Notes: generated by a model not told the origin, from the sequence alone. Shown: positions 22,931-34,240, counted from the first letter of the stretch. The stretch is DNA of 64,000 nucleotides from Watersipora subatra (GCF_963576615.1 NC_088712.1:33489155-33553154); one strand, 5' to 3'. Numbers and translations are program-made.

Positions 22931-24371
22931 ACCTCACCGAGTCACCTGTCCTCTTATCATTGTGATTGGCTATAAAAAAGGTATAATCGTTATGGCAGCA
23001 ACTAATATCGAGCAATGCTGGAAAGTTACGTAACCTCAACAAAATGTTGATGATTTACTTATGACTTCCTATACGCAAGCTTGAGATAAATACCACTGAC
23101 TCTTGATCAGCAGCAGCGTTGCTGCCGGTAATTAATGATAGCGCCAATGACCTCTCATTATATGTTGACTCTTATTTTGTGTTGTTTTTTACTGATCGTT
23201 GTTTCTAAATTACTTGGTTGTCTGTTTGAAGTTGAGTTGTTTTTACTAAATACATGTCTTGCTCTTTACACTCATGCTTTGACAAGTAAAATGCATTTGA
23301 AGTGTCTGAATCGCGATTCCCAATTACATGCTTGAGTATTAACCTACCTACTGAAGGCAAACTCATGTGCCTAAATGTACAAAAAGGTTTTATCCAAGCA
23401 CTTCGAAAATATCTTCGAATGACTTCTTGTTTCTTGGGTTGACACAAAAATGGTTCCAATCTGCAGTGTTACCATGTCTTTTTTTGGTGTATTTTCGACA
23501 GCCCTAAGCGAGTAGCGAATATTGTGTATGAATAGCTACTGAAATTTATGACCCATCACGCTGATTACTTCTCCAATAATATTTTAACGATGTTAAAGCG
23601 AGAACTTAAAAAGGTGAAAAGTGGCAAATTTGGTTTATCATTTTAAAAAAGTGTTAGAGTGCTGTATACTCACTTTTAAGTTGGTAATGACATTTAGACA
23701 CGCATGTGTATGTGGGGACACCAAGCCGTTTATTAGAAGCTGCCGATTATGGTCTCTCAGCAATAGACAGAAATAGTATTCTAGTTTTAGCTGTTTTAAG
23801 AAGAGATAATTGTTGTTAAAGATATTCATATAAATGATTTTGTTACCAAAGACAGTAACTTACATAAAAACTTGCTGTTATACGTTCATCTTTGCACAAC
23901 AACTCTTAAGTTCAACTTTAAGGGCATTACTAGGAGGATTGTCTGTTTTGCCAAAATAACTAAATATTGTGTCTAAGTATGTGGGTTAGAAATGCTAAAT
24001 AGCATAGCATAACTTTAAACATTAAAATGCGAGCAATGATTAATGGAAAACTTGAAGATATGGCATAATTTTTGAGTTTATACAATTGTATATGTTTTGA
24101 TAAACATCAACGATGTGATATGACAGTACACAGGAATAATGTATCTATTTCAAAGACTCTTGTCACGAGAGAGTTTTTATATCTATGGGTTGGAATGACC
24201 AACTCCGCTACAGCTGAGCTAGATAGAAGCCAAGTCTATGTCCTTGAAACAACAGATGTAGCATCTATGGGTTATTCACATTTAAAAGAAGCAAATACAT
24301 CAGATGTAACACTTTAATCTCTCATGTTGTTTTAATTAAATGTACTATGTGTATATCCCATCTTATACAGT
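22866..24371. other. 3' region of gene B
   Basis: Closely matches 11549-13037. No independent gene or canonical AATAAA at the expected place. The small open frames at 23135-23335 and 24072-24317 lack support. Confidence 0.5.
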
Positions 24372-25904
24372 TTCAAATTTTTAAATACATTTGTGTGCAT
24401 AAAAAACATTTAAACACAAATTTCATGTTTTCCTGATCCGTAAAATTCCTCTTGGCTTTACTTTGTCCCAAAGACATTTTGTCAAAAGGTTTAGTGTGAA
24501 GCATCTTTATGCCTTGACAGTAGGTAACATGTAGCTGAGAGAAATACTCCCTGTCTCATCACTCACTCATGTATTCAGTATGAGTATTCAGTATGAGTCA
24601 TAGCACATCCATCACAGCAGTCACCCTTCATATCACATTATTCCCAAAACAAATTTAGCATCCACTGCTTTCTTATGTGTCATGGAGTATTGTAGTGGAC
24701 TGACATGCCCCCCCCATAGCCATTTCAATGTGTCATGGAGTATAGTAGTGGACTGACATGACCCCCCATGGCCATTTCAAGTCGAGGGTGATCTAAGCAG
24801 GTTAGAAAGTAATGTATTAACAGAAAGATAATATTAAATTGTTATTCAAACACCAACAACAGGCAGCAGATTATTTTCAATTTTCCCTTTGGTCAATCGG
24901 TCAATGGGTTGGCATCGGGTCGGGTCGGCGTCGGGTTAGCATCAGGTCCCTTTCTCTCTCTGCATATCTTTTCCAAATTAGACTTTCTATTGCAGAAAAT
25001 TTTAATTTTGAAAATATTTGCTCATTTCTTCTTTACTAGTTGCTAGTTACTGGTTCATGCACTAGGTACTAGGTACTGGCCTGTTCATGTCAAATATGAG
25101 AAGATTTTTCTATCAGCTTCTTAATGGAAGACATAAAATACAATATTCCCAGCATGAACTATCAAAATTAGTTCATATACAATCCTTGCTTACAAAAAAC
25201 ATCGTTAAGACTTTTCACTCGCATTATCTGCTTGGCTTTTCTTCATACTATTGGCACTATTGAAATGATGGACAAACAAACCTGTCTAGGCAACTCTCTT
25301 CGAATAGGGCAGCACGATGTTGTTTTTCCACAAACATACAAACTATTGTTGATCTATGTGAAGATAGAAAATTGAAGTTATTTCAAGGTTTTTTATTTTT
25401 CAAGGTCAATGCTGGTTTTTATTAACCACAATAAGGCCGTACAGCGGATGTTCCTAAAATATGAATAATCCATTCATATTATACATTCGTAGTATATATG
25501 CATGTAGGTGTATATACTAGCTCTACCTGCTGTAATGGAAGTACAGTAGATGCTCCCACAATGTAAATAATCCGTTCCAGGATCGTTTACGTTATAAGAA
25601 CAGTAAATACATGTAAATTGCCTAATTTGTTTTTTCCAAACCCTTCCCATTGACACTTCAAAGAAGACAAAACTAGACTTAACACTTCAATTCAATGATT
25701 GTACAGTAACTGTAGTAACAGTAGCTGTACACTCATTTAAGATTCATGATTACAGTCGATTTACAAGAAATTAAGGAGGGCACAACTTCAATGTTAATTT
25801 ACATCGATTCTTTTATTTTTTATAGACAGCTAGATCTATTCTGCAAAAATGAATAAATAAAAAAAATATTTTAAATGACAAAAATTAAGTAAAAAAAAGT
25901 GTCT
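24372..25904. other. Gene-free DNA with a short duplication
   Basis: A roughly 67-bp segment (TGTCATGGAGTATTGTAGTG, GGACTGACATG, C-run, GCCATTTCAA) is tandemly doubled at 24687-24782. GGGTCGGGTCGGCGTCGGGT at 24915-24940 is locally GC-rich. AATAATCC with GTACAG/ACAGTAGATG landmarks occurs at about 25435-25475 and again at 25540-25575, suggesting a repeated non-autonomous element. No gene seen. Confidence 0.5.
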
Positions 25905-26280
25905 TTGCTATAATAAGAGCGGTGTCCGTCTGTCCGTCTGTCCGTCTGTCCGTCTGTCCGTCTGTCCGTCTGTCCGTCTGTCCGTCTGTCCGTCTGTCCG
26001 TCTGTCCGTCTGTCCGTCTGTCCGTCTGTCCGTCTGTCCGTCTGTCCGTCTGTCCGTCTGTCCGTCTGTCCGTCTGTCCGTCTGTCCGTCTGTCCGTCTG
26101 TCCGTCTGTCCGTCTGTCCGTCTGTCCGTCTGTCCGTCTGTCCGTCTGTCCGTTTCTCTATCCTTCACCAGGGTTTGAAGTTAAGATAAAAGATCGTTTT
26201 TAATGAAACTTGAACCTGTAACATTAAGCTTTGTATATCGACAGTCTAATGTCTGCACCAACCAATCACATCCAAACGTT
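25905..26280 (-). mobile_element. tRNA-derived SINE-like element with expanded octamer tail
   Basis: On the minus strand there is a tRNA-like head (about 26270 to 26200) with a B-box-like GGTTCAAGTTTC (26216-26205). A short body follows, then a tail of pure CGGACAGA octamers (26152-25922). The SINE-like element at 52700-52875 ends in GGACAGACAGACATCCGAAC, so the octamer array looks like an expanded SINE tail. The A box is weak. Confidence 0.5.
25922..26152. repeat. Perfect 8-bp (TCCGTCTG)n array
   Basis: About 29 consecutive uninterrupted copies. Purity implies recent expansion. Open frames (Ser-Val-Cys-Pro or Asp-Gly-Gln-Thr repeats) are artefacts. Confidence 0.97.
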
Positions 26281-26370
26281 GTTGAATAAGTGTTCAGTTA
26301 CTTACCGGTTTTCAGAAATCGACACACTAAACAATCACTCATAGTAAACAAAGCTTCCAGGGTATATATA

Positions 26371-26371
26371 A

Positions 26372-26456
<85 letters not shown>

Positions 26457-26461
26457 ATATA
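26371..26461. repeat. (AT)n microsatellite
   Basis: About 90 bp of uninterrupted TA between GATATATA and TATGATATAT borders. Confidence 0.97.
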
Positions 26462-26570
26462 TAATAAAGATAATGCTAGACTTCGTTTCACTCCCAATTG
26501 CGGCGAGAGAGAAATTGATATTTTGTTGGCTAACTACAAAATTCTCATTATTCAAATCGAATATCTACTG

Positions 26571-26777
26571 TATATGACAACTCCATATATAGCAACTCTG
26601 TATATGACAACTCCATATATAGCAACTCTGTATATGACAACTCCATATATAGCAACTCTGTATATGACAACTCCATATATAGCAACTCTGTATATGACAA
26701 CTCCGTATATGACAACTCTGTATATGACAACGCCATATATGACAACTCTGTATATGCCAACTCCATATATGATAACA
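26571..26777. repeat. 30-bp minisatellite, seven units
   Basis: Units TATATGACAACTCCATATAT + AGCAACTCTG. Frames open on both strands because 30 is a multiple of three. Confidence 0.93.
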
Positions 26778-27485
26778 TGTTGCAACAAAAAATCATTCTT
26801 GTGAAGAACCTTGGATAGACAAATAGATAGTCTAGCAAGGTTTGTTTCACAAACTTAGTTGCTAATCTAAGAGTCTCTTTTACAAGAAAAGATCATTTTT
26901 TAATTTGTTCAAACTGTAGTCAAATTTATGTTGATTTCATCCAATGACCTCCATCCATTTCATCAACGGTAGAACTGCAGCTATTAAAAGTGCAAGAGGC
27001 TCAAAGTATTACAAGGTCTCCGTACTCCTTGTTTTTCTTGTACAGCTTGTTTTTCAATTTGCTTTTACCCTTTGCATTCTTAGCATTTTATCAGATCTAC
27101 ACAATATCATGGTGGTTTCTCTTCTACAATATTTTTATCAAATTCTTCAAATTGGTTTAAAAGTTTTCTATGACTGAATACAATAAATTTTGTCCCGAAG
27201 AATAGATTAACTTTAATCAGTTGCCGTGACATCTGACAGATTTCTACTGCCGGCAGCATATGAAACCTTTTCATAACATCTGACAGATCGTTACTGCCAG
27301 CAACATAATAAACTATATGTTACAATTATGAACAGTGTCTGTCATATGACATAAATACAACATTTGTATGTATTAACTTACCGCATGATTTGATTGTTTT
27401 AGAGTGTTTTTGTTGCCTGATTTAGACCAATAGTTGTCAATAACATTCACTGTTGCAAATGTCATTGGATTGCACTATATAGAGC
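26778..27485. other. Gene-free DNA
   Basis: An open frame at 26944-27177 could encode 77 residues with a hydrophobic stretch (YKVSVLLVFLVQLVFQFAFT). It has no homology I recognise and no promoter or splice context, so I do not call it. CATCTGACAGAT...TACTGCC is tandemly doubled at about 27228-27306. Confidence 0.4.
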
Positions 27486-27690
27486 AGTCATAGCTTAGTG
27501 GTCTACCTCTCCTGACCTATGACTAGTAGCTTCGAGTTGTATTCCCAAAAGAACTGCCGGTAACATCTCGACTTAACTCGCTCTCTGCAATGGTATGTCT
27601 CCAATTACTGAGGTTGCCAGGCATGCTCAGCCAAGATCACCGAGCCATTGCAACGTCACACTTATGAAGTTTTGGTCTGCAACAAGCAAA
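27486..27690 (+). mobile_element. Possible tRNA-derived SINE
   Basis: CATAGCTTAGTGGTCTACCT has an A-box-like TAGCTTAGTGG. About 35 nt later, AGCTTCGAGTTGTATTCC resembles a weak B box. A non-coding body follows. Only a suggestion; no tail or target duplication seen. Confidence 0.4.
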
Positions 27691-27737
27691 ACTGATAGCA
27701 TACTTAGCAGAAGGTATGATATGCTCTATACTTCATG

Positions 27738-27988
27738 TTTGAGATACAGCTCACACACTGTAATTAACAATTGAGATACAGCTCACACACTGTATATAAC
27801 AATTGAGATACAGCTCACACACTGTAGTTAACAATTGAGATACAGCTCACACACTGTAAATAACAATTGAGATACAGCTCACACACTGTAATTAACAATT
27901 GAGATACAGCTCACACACTGTAATTAACAATTGAGATACAGCTCACACATTGTAATTAACCAATTGAGATACAGCTCACACACCGTAA
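27738..27988. repeat. 32-bp minisatellite, eight units
   Basis: TTGAGATACAGCTCACACAC + TGTAATTAACAA units. Confidence 0.95.
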
Positions 27989-28826
27989 TCTAGGACAGCT
28001 AAACAAGTGGTTGTATTGGATTTATTATAGACTGTTTGTAACAGGTAAAACAACTCCTTGAGTAAAATTTGACGAGTGTTTTTTTATCTTTTTGATTAAA
28101 ATGAAATAGATTTTGCCATTTAATAAAATAAGTGATTAAGCCTCAACATTCGTGTGTGTTCAATGTGTCTCTCCTCGTTATTGATTGAGCGATTTATTAG
28201 TAAAAGTGTAACACATACTTAATTTGTCTTGACGAATATTATTACTTTATGCGATAGTGCCTTTTATACTGTTTAACCGACACATATTTGTGTTCCAGCT
28301 AGAGAAGCTGACAGACAAGACAATCCCCATTCATGCGCATACAAATTTTTTACCCTTATCTTGAGTGTTTGATTGAAAGGAGTTTTTTGGCAGATACCGC
28401 AGCCGAAATGCATCTGGAGTTGCTTTATCCTGACTTCATGAACGGATGAATCTTGTGTTACTTGTCAGATAACAACTTGGCATTTTTGTTCACCTGTTGA
28501 CAACTAGAACTCTGTGACTTACAAACTAGTTTATAAAGTAAATAGCAAGCCAAGACGTAACGACTCCTTAAGCCATCAGACAACCGGCCAGTTCAGCTGC
28601 ATTAATTAGATCAGTAAATACGCTACCTGAAAAACCAATACGTGGTCTCTGCAGACAGCACTTCTTATAACAAAACTGTCAATTTTTGACTGAATATGTT
28701 AATATTTTGAAATTCTACGGTAAAGTATTTATATGAAACAGCTTTGCTAAAAATTTTTAGTTTTGCAAATGTTTAGCATATGTTGCAATAGTTTGTTGTT
28801 AAGATGATCAATATCACAGATAAATA
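27989..28826. other. Gene-free AT-rich DNA
   Basis: No ORF, repeat or RNA recognised. Confidence 0.45.
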
Positions 28827-29167
28827 GTGTTTGACCATAGTTAAAGATAGTGTCTGACCAGAGTTAGAGATAGTGTCTGACCAGAGTTAGAGATAGTGTC
28901 TGACCAGAGTTAGAGATAGTGTCTGACCAGAGTTAGAGATAGTGTCTGACCAGAGTTAGAGATAGTGTCTGATCAGAGTTAGAGATAGTGTCTGATCAGA
29001 GTTAGAAATAGTGTCTGACCAGAGTTAGAGATAGTGTCTGATCAAAGTTTGAGATAGTGTCTGACTAGAGTTAGAAATAGTGTCTGATCAGGGTTAGAGA
29101 TAGTGTCTGATCAGAGTTAGAGATAGTGTCTGACCAGAGTTAAAGATAGTGTCTGATCAGAGTTGTC
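28827..29167. repeat. 23-bp minisatellite, about 15 units
   Basis: TAGTGTCTGACCAGAGTTAG + AGA units with CC/TC variants. Confidence 0.95.
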
Positions 29168-29239
29168 AAGTGGTTGCTTTTTATAGATATTATATTGTGG
29201 GAGGATAAATGGAACAACTCTGTTGTCTTTAGCTAACTC

Positions 29240-30480
29240 TATTGATCATAATAAGTGGAACAGGTAAAACACTCCGAGCGTGTTCCACCCATCCAGGAGT
29301 GGAAAAATATTTATTGAAGTCTTCTTATATTCTTCCTTCCTTTTTAGGTCTTTTATCATTTCATTGTCAGCTAGTTTTATCCATTCATCATACTTGCCTT
29401 TTTTCATTATCATTGTGGCACACTTTTATAATCCAAAGCCCATTCTTACGTCATCTATGATTATTCAGATCATCTGAACTAGACTTTCCAACTCTTCTTT
29501 TCTGTTTCCATACAAACTCAGATCATCCATGTAAAGTAGATGACTTATCCTATCATTGGTGTTTCTATTCATTACATATCCTTGCTTTGCATTCAGTAGC
29601 AAAATATACATAAGTATAAGACAAATAGACATAAGTATATGACAAATACACATAAGTATAAGACAAATAGACATAAGTATAAGACAAATAGACATAAGTA
29701 TAAGACAAATAGACATAAGTATAAGACAAATAGACATAAGTATAAGACAAATAGACATAAGTATAAGACAAATAGACATAAGTATAAGACAAATTACAAA
29801 TGGTAGAGAGATAGTGCATCTTCTTGAAATATGCTTTTTTTCATTTCCACTGACCCAAAACTTTCTCTGTTGGATTCCAGGATAGTGGTCTACTCTGTCA
29901 TACTTTGCTTCAGGAATACTCGCATTTCCTCCAAAGCTTTTATCATGTTGTCCAGTAACAAATCATCTCGGGTTTTTCTGTACCAACTTTGATATTCTTT
30001 TTTCTTTCCTCCAACCAAATCATTGCATTCAAGATACTGATAAGATATCATCAGATATCATCAGATATCAGTGAAATCAACAATTTCCAGATAGTAGGAA
30101 GACAGGTTATGGGTTTATAGTTTCCTGATGCTGTGCCTTTACTTCTATCCTTCTGCATCAAAACAGTTCTCTCAGTTGTCTCCTCTTGTCCACGCATTTA
30201 TCCACATAGTTTGCCAGCGTTCAATGCAGCCCAGTGAGATTCTTTAATCAGAACCCATGTCCTCCATCAGGCCTTGGTTATTTCTAGTTTGGCATTTTTG
30301 ATAGTGCTCTGTAGTCTTTTCATGCATATCCTTATATCATTATTTCTCTCATTTTTCTACAGACTTTTTCTCACCTTTTTTAGCCAAAAGGCTCCCTTAT
30401 TATGAGCCATGGCTTGCCCCCAAAATTCTTTTGAGAAATCGTTGGCTTCTACGCTGTTAAAGCTAAGTTGAAGTTGTTAA
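29240..30480 (-). pseudogene. Decayed non-LTR retrotransposon reverse transcriptase
   Basis: Read on the minus strand in broken frames, reverse-transcriptase landmarks occur in the right order. TVLMQKDRSKGTASGNYKPI then TCLPTIWKLL (about 30190-30060) matches the RT fingers motif. FQEDALSLYHL (about 29830) resembles the FQGDSLSP block. HLLYMDDLSLYG (about 29545) is the catalytic YMDD block, followed by EELESLVQ. KCA-like and KGKYDEWIKLADNEMIKDLK (about 29430-29330) match the thumb-side region. Stops and frameshifts are frequent, and a 21-bp minisatellite interrupts it. The block style resembles R2/NeSL-type elements; clade assignment is tentative. Non-functional. Confidence 0.8.
29608..29795. 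repeat. 21-bp minisatellite inside the RT pseudogene
   Basis: About nine units of ACATAAGTATAAGACAAATA + G lie between the FQ-D-LS block and the YMDD block of the retroelement. The array therefore grew after insertion and replaced part of the RT. Confidence 0.92.
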
Positions 30481-30534
30481 TCCTTATTATTGGTTTTATC
30501 AGAGCTTAAGCTGGTCTTGTTTACTGTCATCGAC

Positions 30535-30605
30535 CTAGTTCCACCAGGCTGGTATAGACCTAGTTCCACCAGGCTGGTATAGACCTAGTTCCACCGGGCT
30601 GATAT
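30535..30605. repeat. Short tandem triplication, about 30 bp
   Basis: Three copies of GACCTAGTTCCACCAGGCTG + GTATA. Confidence 0.9.
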
Positions 30606-30654
30606 AGACAATATCTCCCTCACGATGTTAGCCGATCCTAATTTTTCAATTTTT

Positions 30655-30782
30655 TCTCATCAACTCTTAGTAGATCCATCCAATCAGTTACCCAATGTTT
30701 GGCACCGAGAGCTCCTACTACGATAAAGAAAACTTATGCTGTTGTCATCCAGATCCAAGTTACCTCCGGTGCCAGGTCCTGA
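30655..30782 (-). pseudogene. C-terminal fragment of a retrotransposon
   Basis: On the minus strand, QDLAPEVTWIWMTTA, a stop, then VFFIVVGALGAKHW is readable in one frame. VVGALG preceded by a QDL...W block is typical of the C-terminal end of the same kind of element as the RT at 29240-30480. It lies upstream of that RT on the minus strand, so it belongs to another copy or a rearrangement. Confidence 0.6.
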
Positions 30783-30974
30783 TATTTCCCAAATTATTTT
30801 ATTATTATTATTAGTCCTGTTATTGTTATATTCATTAGAATTATGATTCTTATGTATCACTTGTTAGATGATAAGTAAAACAAGTATTCTTTCAATCACT
30901 GTTTTTGCCTTTTTAGCAATTTTAGTGAGTTTCACATATTGTTAATCGACAAACGGTTGAAATCTATATTAACA

Positions 30975-31035
30975 GTCTATGTCTATTAACAGTCTATGTC
31001 TATTAACAGTCTATGTCTATTAACAGTACAAACTG
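30975..31035. repeat. 17-bp tandem repeat, three to four units
   Basis: TATTAACAGTCTATGTC units. Confidence 0.9.
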
Positions 31036-31057
31036 TCAATAGACAAGGTGTGCTTTG

Positions 31058-31330
31058 GTAGGTTTGGCATGTTGCCCATCACCATATCTAGCATAAAAAC
31101 GATTGTCTCAACAAAAAAAGTAAACGTAGCTGGAATTTGATGTGAATTATTTTGTGGCTCTCCACAACACAGTCTCCCTATTGCTGTCAGATAAACTCCA
31201 GCTTAGGTTTTATTGCTGTAACAAATTTGGTACCCATGGTTGAAAGTTACAACATTTTTTTGAAGTTAGTAACACTAACATAGTAGACCTCTTGTTCGAG
31301 TTTCTAAAACTTGCAATAAACAGCAAATAA
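31058..31330 (+). repeat. Dispersed repeat shared with gene C 3' flank
   Basis: GCATGTTGCCCATCA, AGCATAAAA, GATTGTCTC, TTAGGTTTTATTGCTG, AAATTTGG.ACCCAT and GTTAGTAACA occur in the same order as at 49151-49630. Diverged but clearly related. Either a transposon fragment or remains of another gene-C-like 3' end. Confidence 0.65.
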
Positions 31331-31406
31331 AGCTAATTTATTTATAATTCTTTCATCTTTATAAATTTAATTTTAAGATATTGATTATCTTGTTTTATTT
31401 GATTCC

Positions 31407-31667
31407 ATGGCTGCCACTCGCTGCCACTCGCTGCCACTCGCTGCCACTCGCTGCCACTCGCTGCCACTCGCTGCCACTCGCTGTCACTCGCTGCCACTCG
31501 CTGCCACTCGCTGCCACTCGCTGCCACTCGCTGCCACTCGCTGTCACTCGCTGCCACTCGCTGCCACTTGCTGCCACTCGCTGGACTGTCACTCGCTGGA
31601 CTGCCACTCGCTGGACTGTCGCTCGCTGAACTGTCACTCGCTGAACCGTCACTCGCTGGACTCTCTT
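31407..31667. repeat. 10-bp CTGCCACTCG array
   Basis: About 18 decamers, grading into 15-mers (CTCGCTGGACTGTCA). Frames open in several phases are artefacts. Confidence 0.95.
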
Positions 31668-32315
31668 AGAGCGTGACTGGCCACTCATTCAAATGGTAAC
31701 AATGACCATGTCATGGAAGTAGGGGTGCACTAATTACAAGCCAAGGTTAATATATAACCGTTGATTGATTTGAAATTGAGGTAAATATCTGTAGTCTAAA
31801 CTTATTTATTACTTCCCATCATTATTCGTTATGTAAGTATCTAAAAAAACAATTAATATTCATCACATTCTTTTCAGACACCCAGATCTGTCAATTACAA
31901 GTTGGTATGTTATAATAATCGGTTTCAATATCACCCAGGGTTGACATGTTCAACAATCAGTCATGTCTAAACTGTGGGAAATGTGAATATTGCCTAAAAC
32001 CTTCTCAAAGATATTCATTGCTTCGCTACCAGCCTTTTTTGGGTCCTCGCTTGGTCAAACCTTCTACTAATCAATGATCTAAAGGATTTTCTTGTTATTG
32101 TTCAAAGATGGTTCCTCCATATTTATTTGACAATTCTTTTTAACAACAACAAAATGGGACGAAGGGCGTTCTAATTTTGCCCACAAAACACACAATAACT
32201 GTTTTAGCGGTTTGAATTGTTTGAAAATAGCGAATAGAGAACAGAAATGGAGAGCTGTTTTGCTAGAAGACTAAAATATACGAGTAGAATCTCTGTTCCT
32301 GGAGCCATGATGTTT
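31668..32315. other. Gene-free DNA
   Basis: No gene or repeat recognised. Confidence 0.4.
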
Positions 32316-33073
32316 AGGGTCTCAGCATATAGCAGGGTCTCAGCATATAGCAGGGTCTCAGCATATACCAAGGTGTCAGCATATAGCAAGGTCTCAGCAT
32401 ATAGCAGGGTCTCAGCATATACCAGGGTCTCAGCATATACCAAGGTGTCAGCATATAGCAAGGTCTCAGCATATAGCAGGGTCTCAGCATATACCAGGGT
32501 CTCAGCATATAGCAAGGTCTCAGCATATACTAGGGTCTCAGCATATAGCAGGGTCTCAGCATATACCAGGGTCCCAGCATATACCAGGGTCTCAGCATAT
32601 AGCTAGGTCTCAGCATATACCAAGGTCTCAGCATACAGCAGGGTCTCAGCATATAGCAGGGTCTCAGCATATAGCAGGGTCTCAGGATATACCAAGGTGT
32701 CAGCATATAGCAAGGTCTCAGCATATAGCAAGGTCTCAGCATATACCAGGGTCTCAGCATATAGCAAGGTCTCAGCATATACCAGGGTCTCAGCATCTAG
32801 CAGGGTCTCAGCATATACCAAGGTCTCAGCATATAGCAGGGTCTCAGTATATACCAGGGTCTCAGCATATAGCAGGGTCTCAGTATATACCAGGGTCTCA
32901 GCATATAGCAGGGTCTCAGCATATACCAAGGTCTCAGCATATACCAGGGTCTCAGCATATAGCAGGGTCTCAGCATATACCAAGGTCTCAGCATATAGCA
33001 GGGTCTCAGCATATACCAGGGTCTCAGCATATAGCAGGGTCTCAGCATATACCAGGGTCTCAGCATATAGCAA
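32316..33073. repeat. 18-bp minisatellite, about 42 units
   Basis: AGGGTCTCAGCATATAGC and AGGGTCTCAGCATATACC alternate. Frames open on both strands because 18 is a multiple of three. AGC/ACC and GTCTC/GTGTC variants recur in blocks, indicating higher-order duplication. Confidence 0.96.
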
Positions 33074-33984
33074 GTAATTGAGTCATAAAGCAGTAACTAG
33101 AAATTCCACTGTCATACAGCCCACGACCAAAGTGATATAGAAAAAAGAAAGTGTACTGATAGTTGAGAAATGCAATATTAGCAGTCAAATGGCACTGCAG
33201 TGCAATAGGATAACTGCAATGGTAGCTGCAATGTACTGGGTGTTATTATGTACAACAAACAGCAATAATGAAAGGAAAAGATTATATGTTTATATCTCTT
33301 CCCCTGCAATATAAATGCAATATTAGAAGTAAAATGCACTAATATTATTAGAATAACCAACATTATTAATATAGTAATACAGTAATAATAGAAAAACAAT
33401 GCACAATTTTGTTTACATTTCAAAACATCATAGCAATCAATATCAAGAAGTTGTAATAGTTATCTAGTTTTTAAAAAAATCTATTTAACAAAATTATTTA
33501 GAAAAATAATAACAGTAACATATTGCCCAACATCGGTCACTATATACTTTGATCTTGTAAATTCGAATGACTGTTCTTATAATTAAATCTTATAAAATCG
33601 AATAATTATTCTTATAATTAAACATTGTAATAATCTTATAAGAAACGTTAGAAAAATATCATCGTCATTTCCTTTACTTTCACTGCTTTGGACATCAGTT
33701 GGAATACCAAAGTACTCATAAGTGTCTAAAATGTCAGTTACTTTGAAATCGGCAAAACAGAAACGATTACTTTTCAGTATTTCTACATTAGTTACAAAAA
33801 CCTCCGGCAATTCGACAAGGCTATAGATTGGTGAAATGTGCACATTTTTATCGTGAAATGCGCACGACTTAATGGTTCTACTCTCTGTCTCATGGCCTTA
33901 TTGGCGTTCCGTTGGCCAGTCTTAATTTTGATTAAAAACGGCTTGTCAAAGGTTTAATAGGGATTTTAGGCCAAATTAATCTGT
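33074..33984. other. Gene-free DNA with one orphan open frame
   Basis: A minus-strand frame at 33843-33583 could give 86 residues (contains IPTDVQSSESKGNDDD) with no recognised similarity, start context or splice evidence. Not called. Direct and inverted TTATAATTAAA motifs occur at 33575-33630. Confidence 0.4.
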
Positions 33985-34240
33985 CTATTTATGTATAATC
34001 CGATCAGATGGGTAAGGTTTAGGATATTGTCTACAAATTTCAAAGACTTGATAGCATATTTAAATAGGTTTATATGAGTTTTGTATCGTTATTATATTTA
34101 AACAACTTCATTGAAAAATGGTTAAATTTGTTGATGATGTTTGCAACGGCCGTTGACGAATAATTTTAGTGAGTTGTGTGCACATATGCATTTATCATAA
34201 AGCTCCCGAACAATCGCTTCGCTCGTGTTTGGTCATGGGA
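33985..34240 (-). mobile_element. Dispersed repeat fragment (inverted match to 13045-13320)
   Basis: On the minus strand it reads ACCAAACACGAGCGAAGCGA, TATGATAAATGCATATGTGC and CCTTACCCATCTGATCGGAT, in the order seen at 13045-13320. The CA tract that follows copy 13045 is not present here, so that tract is not an obligatory part of the element. Confidence 0.75.

Larger units (their letters stand above)
15065..24371 (+). repeat. Segmental duplication, copy 2 (carries gene B)
   Basis: Collinear with 3653-13037, in the same orientation. Differences are concentrated in tandem arrays. There is also an insertion at about 18125-18785, an N gap at 19774-19973, and loss of the stretch matching 10060-10240. 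Confidence 0.9.

Noticed and set aside
26944-27177. 77-residue hydrophobic open frame
   Set aside because: No similarity, no promoter or splice sites, typical length for random AT-rich DNA.
33583-33843. 86-residue minus open frame
   Set aside because: No recognisable motif or supporting structure; could be an isolated exon but nothing shows it.
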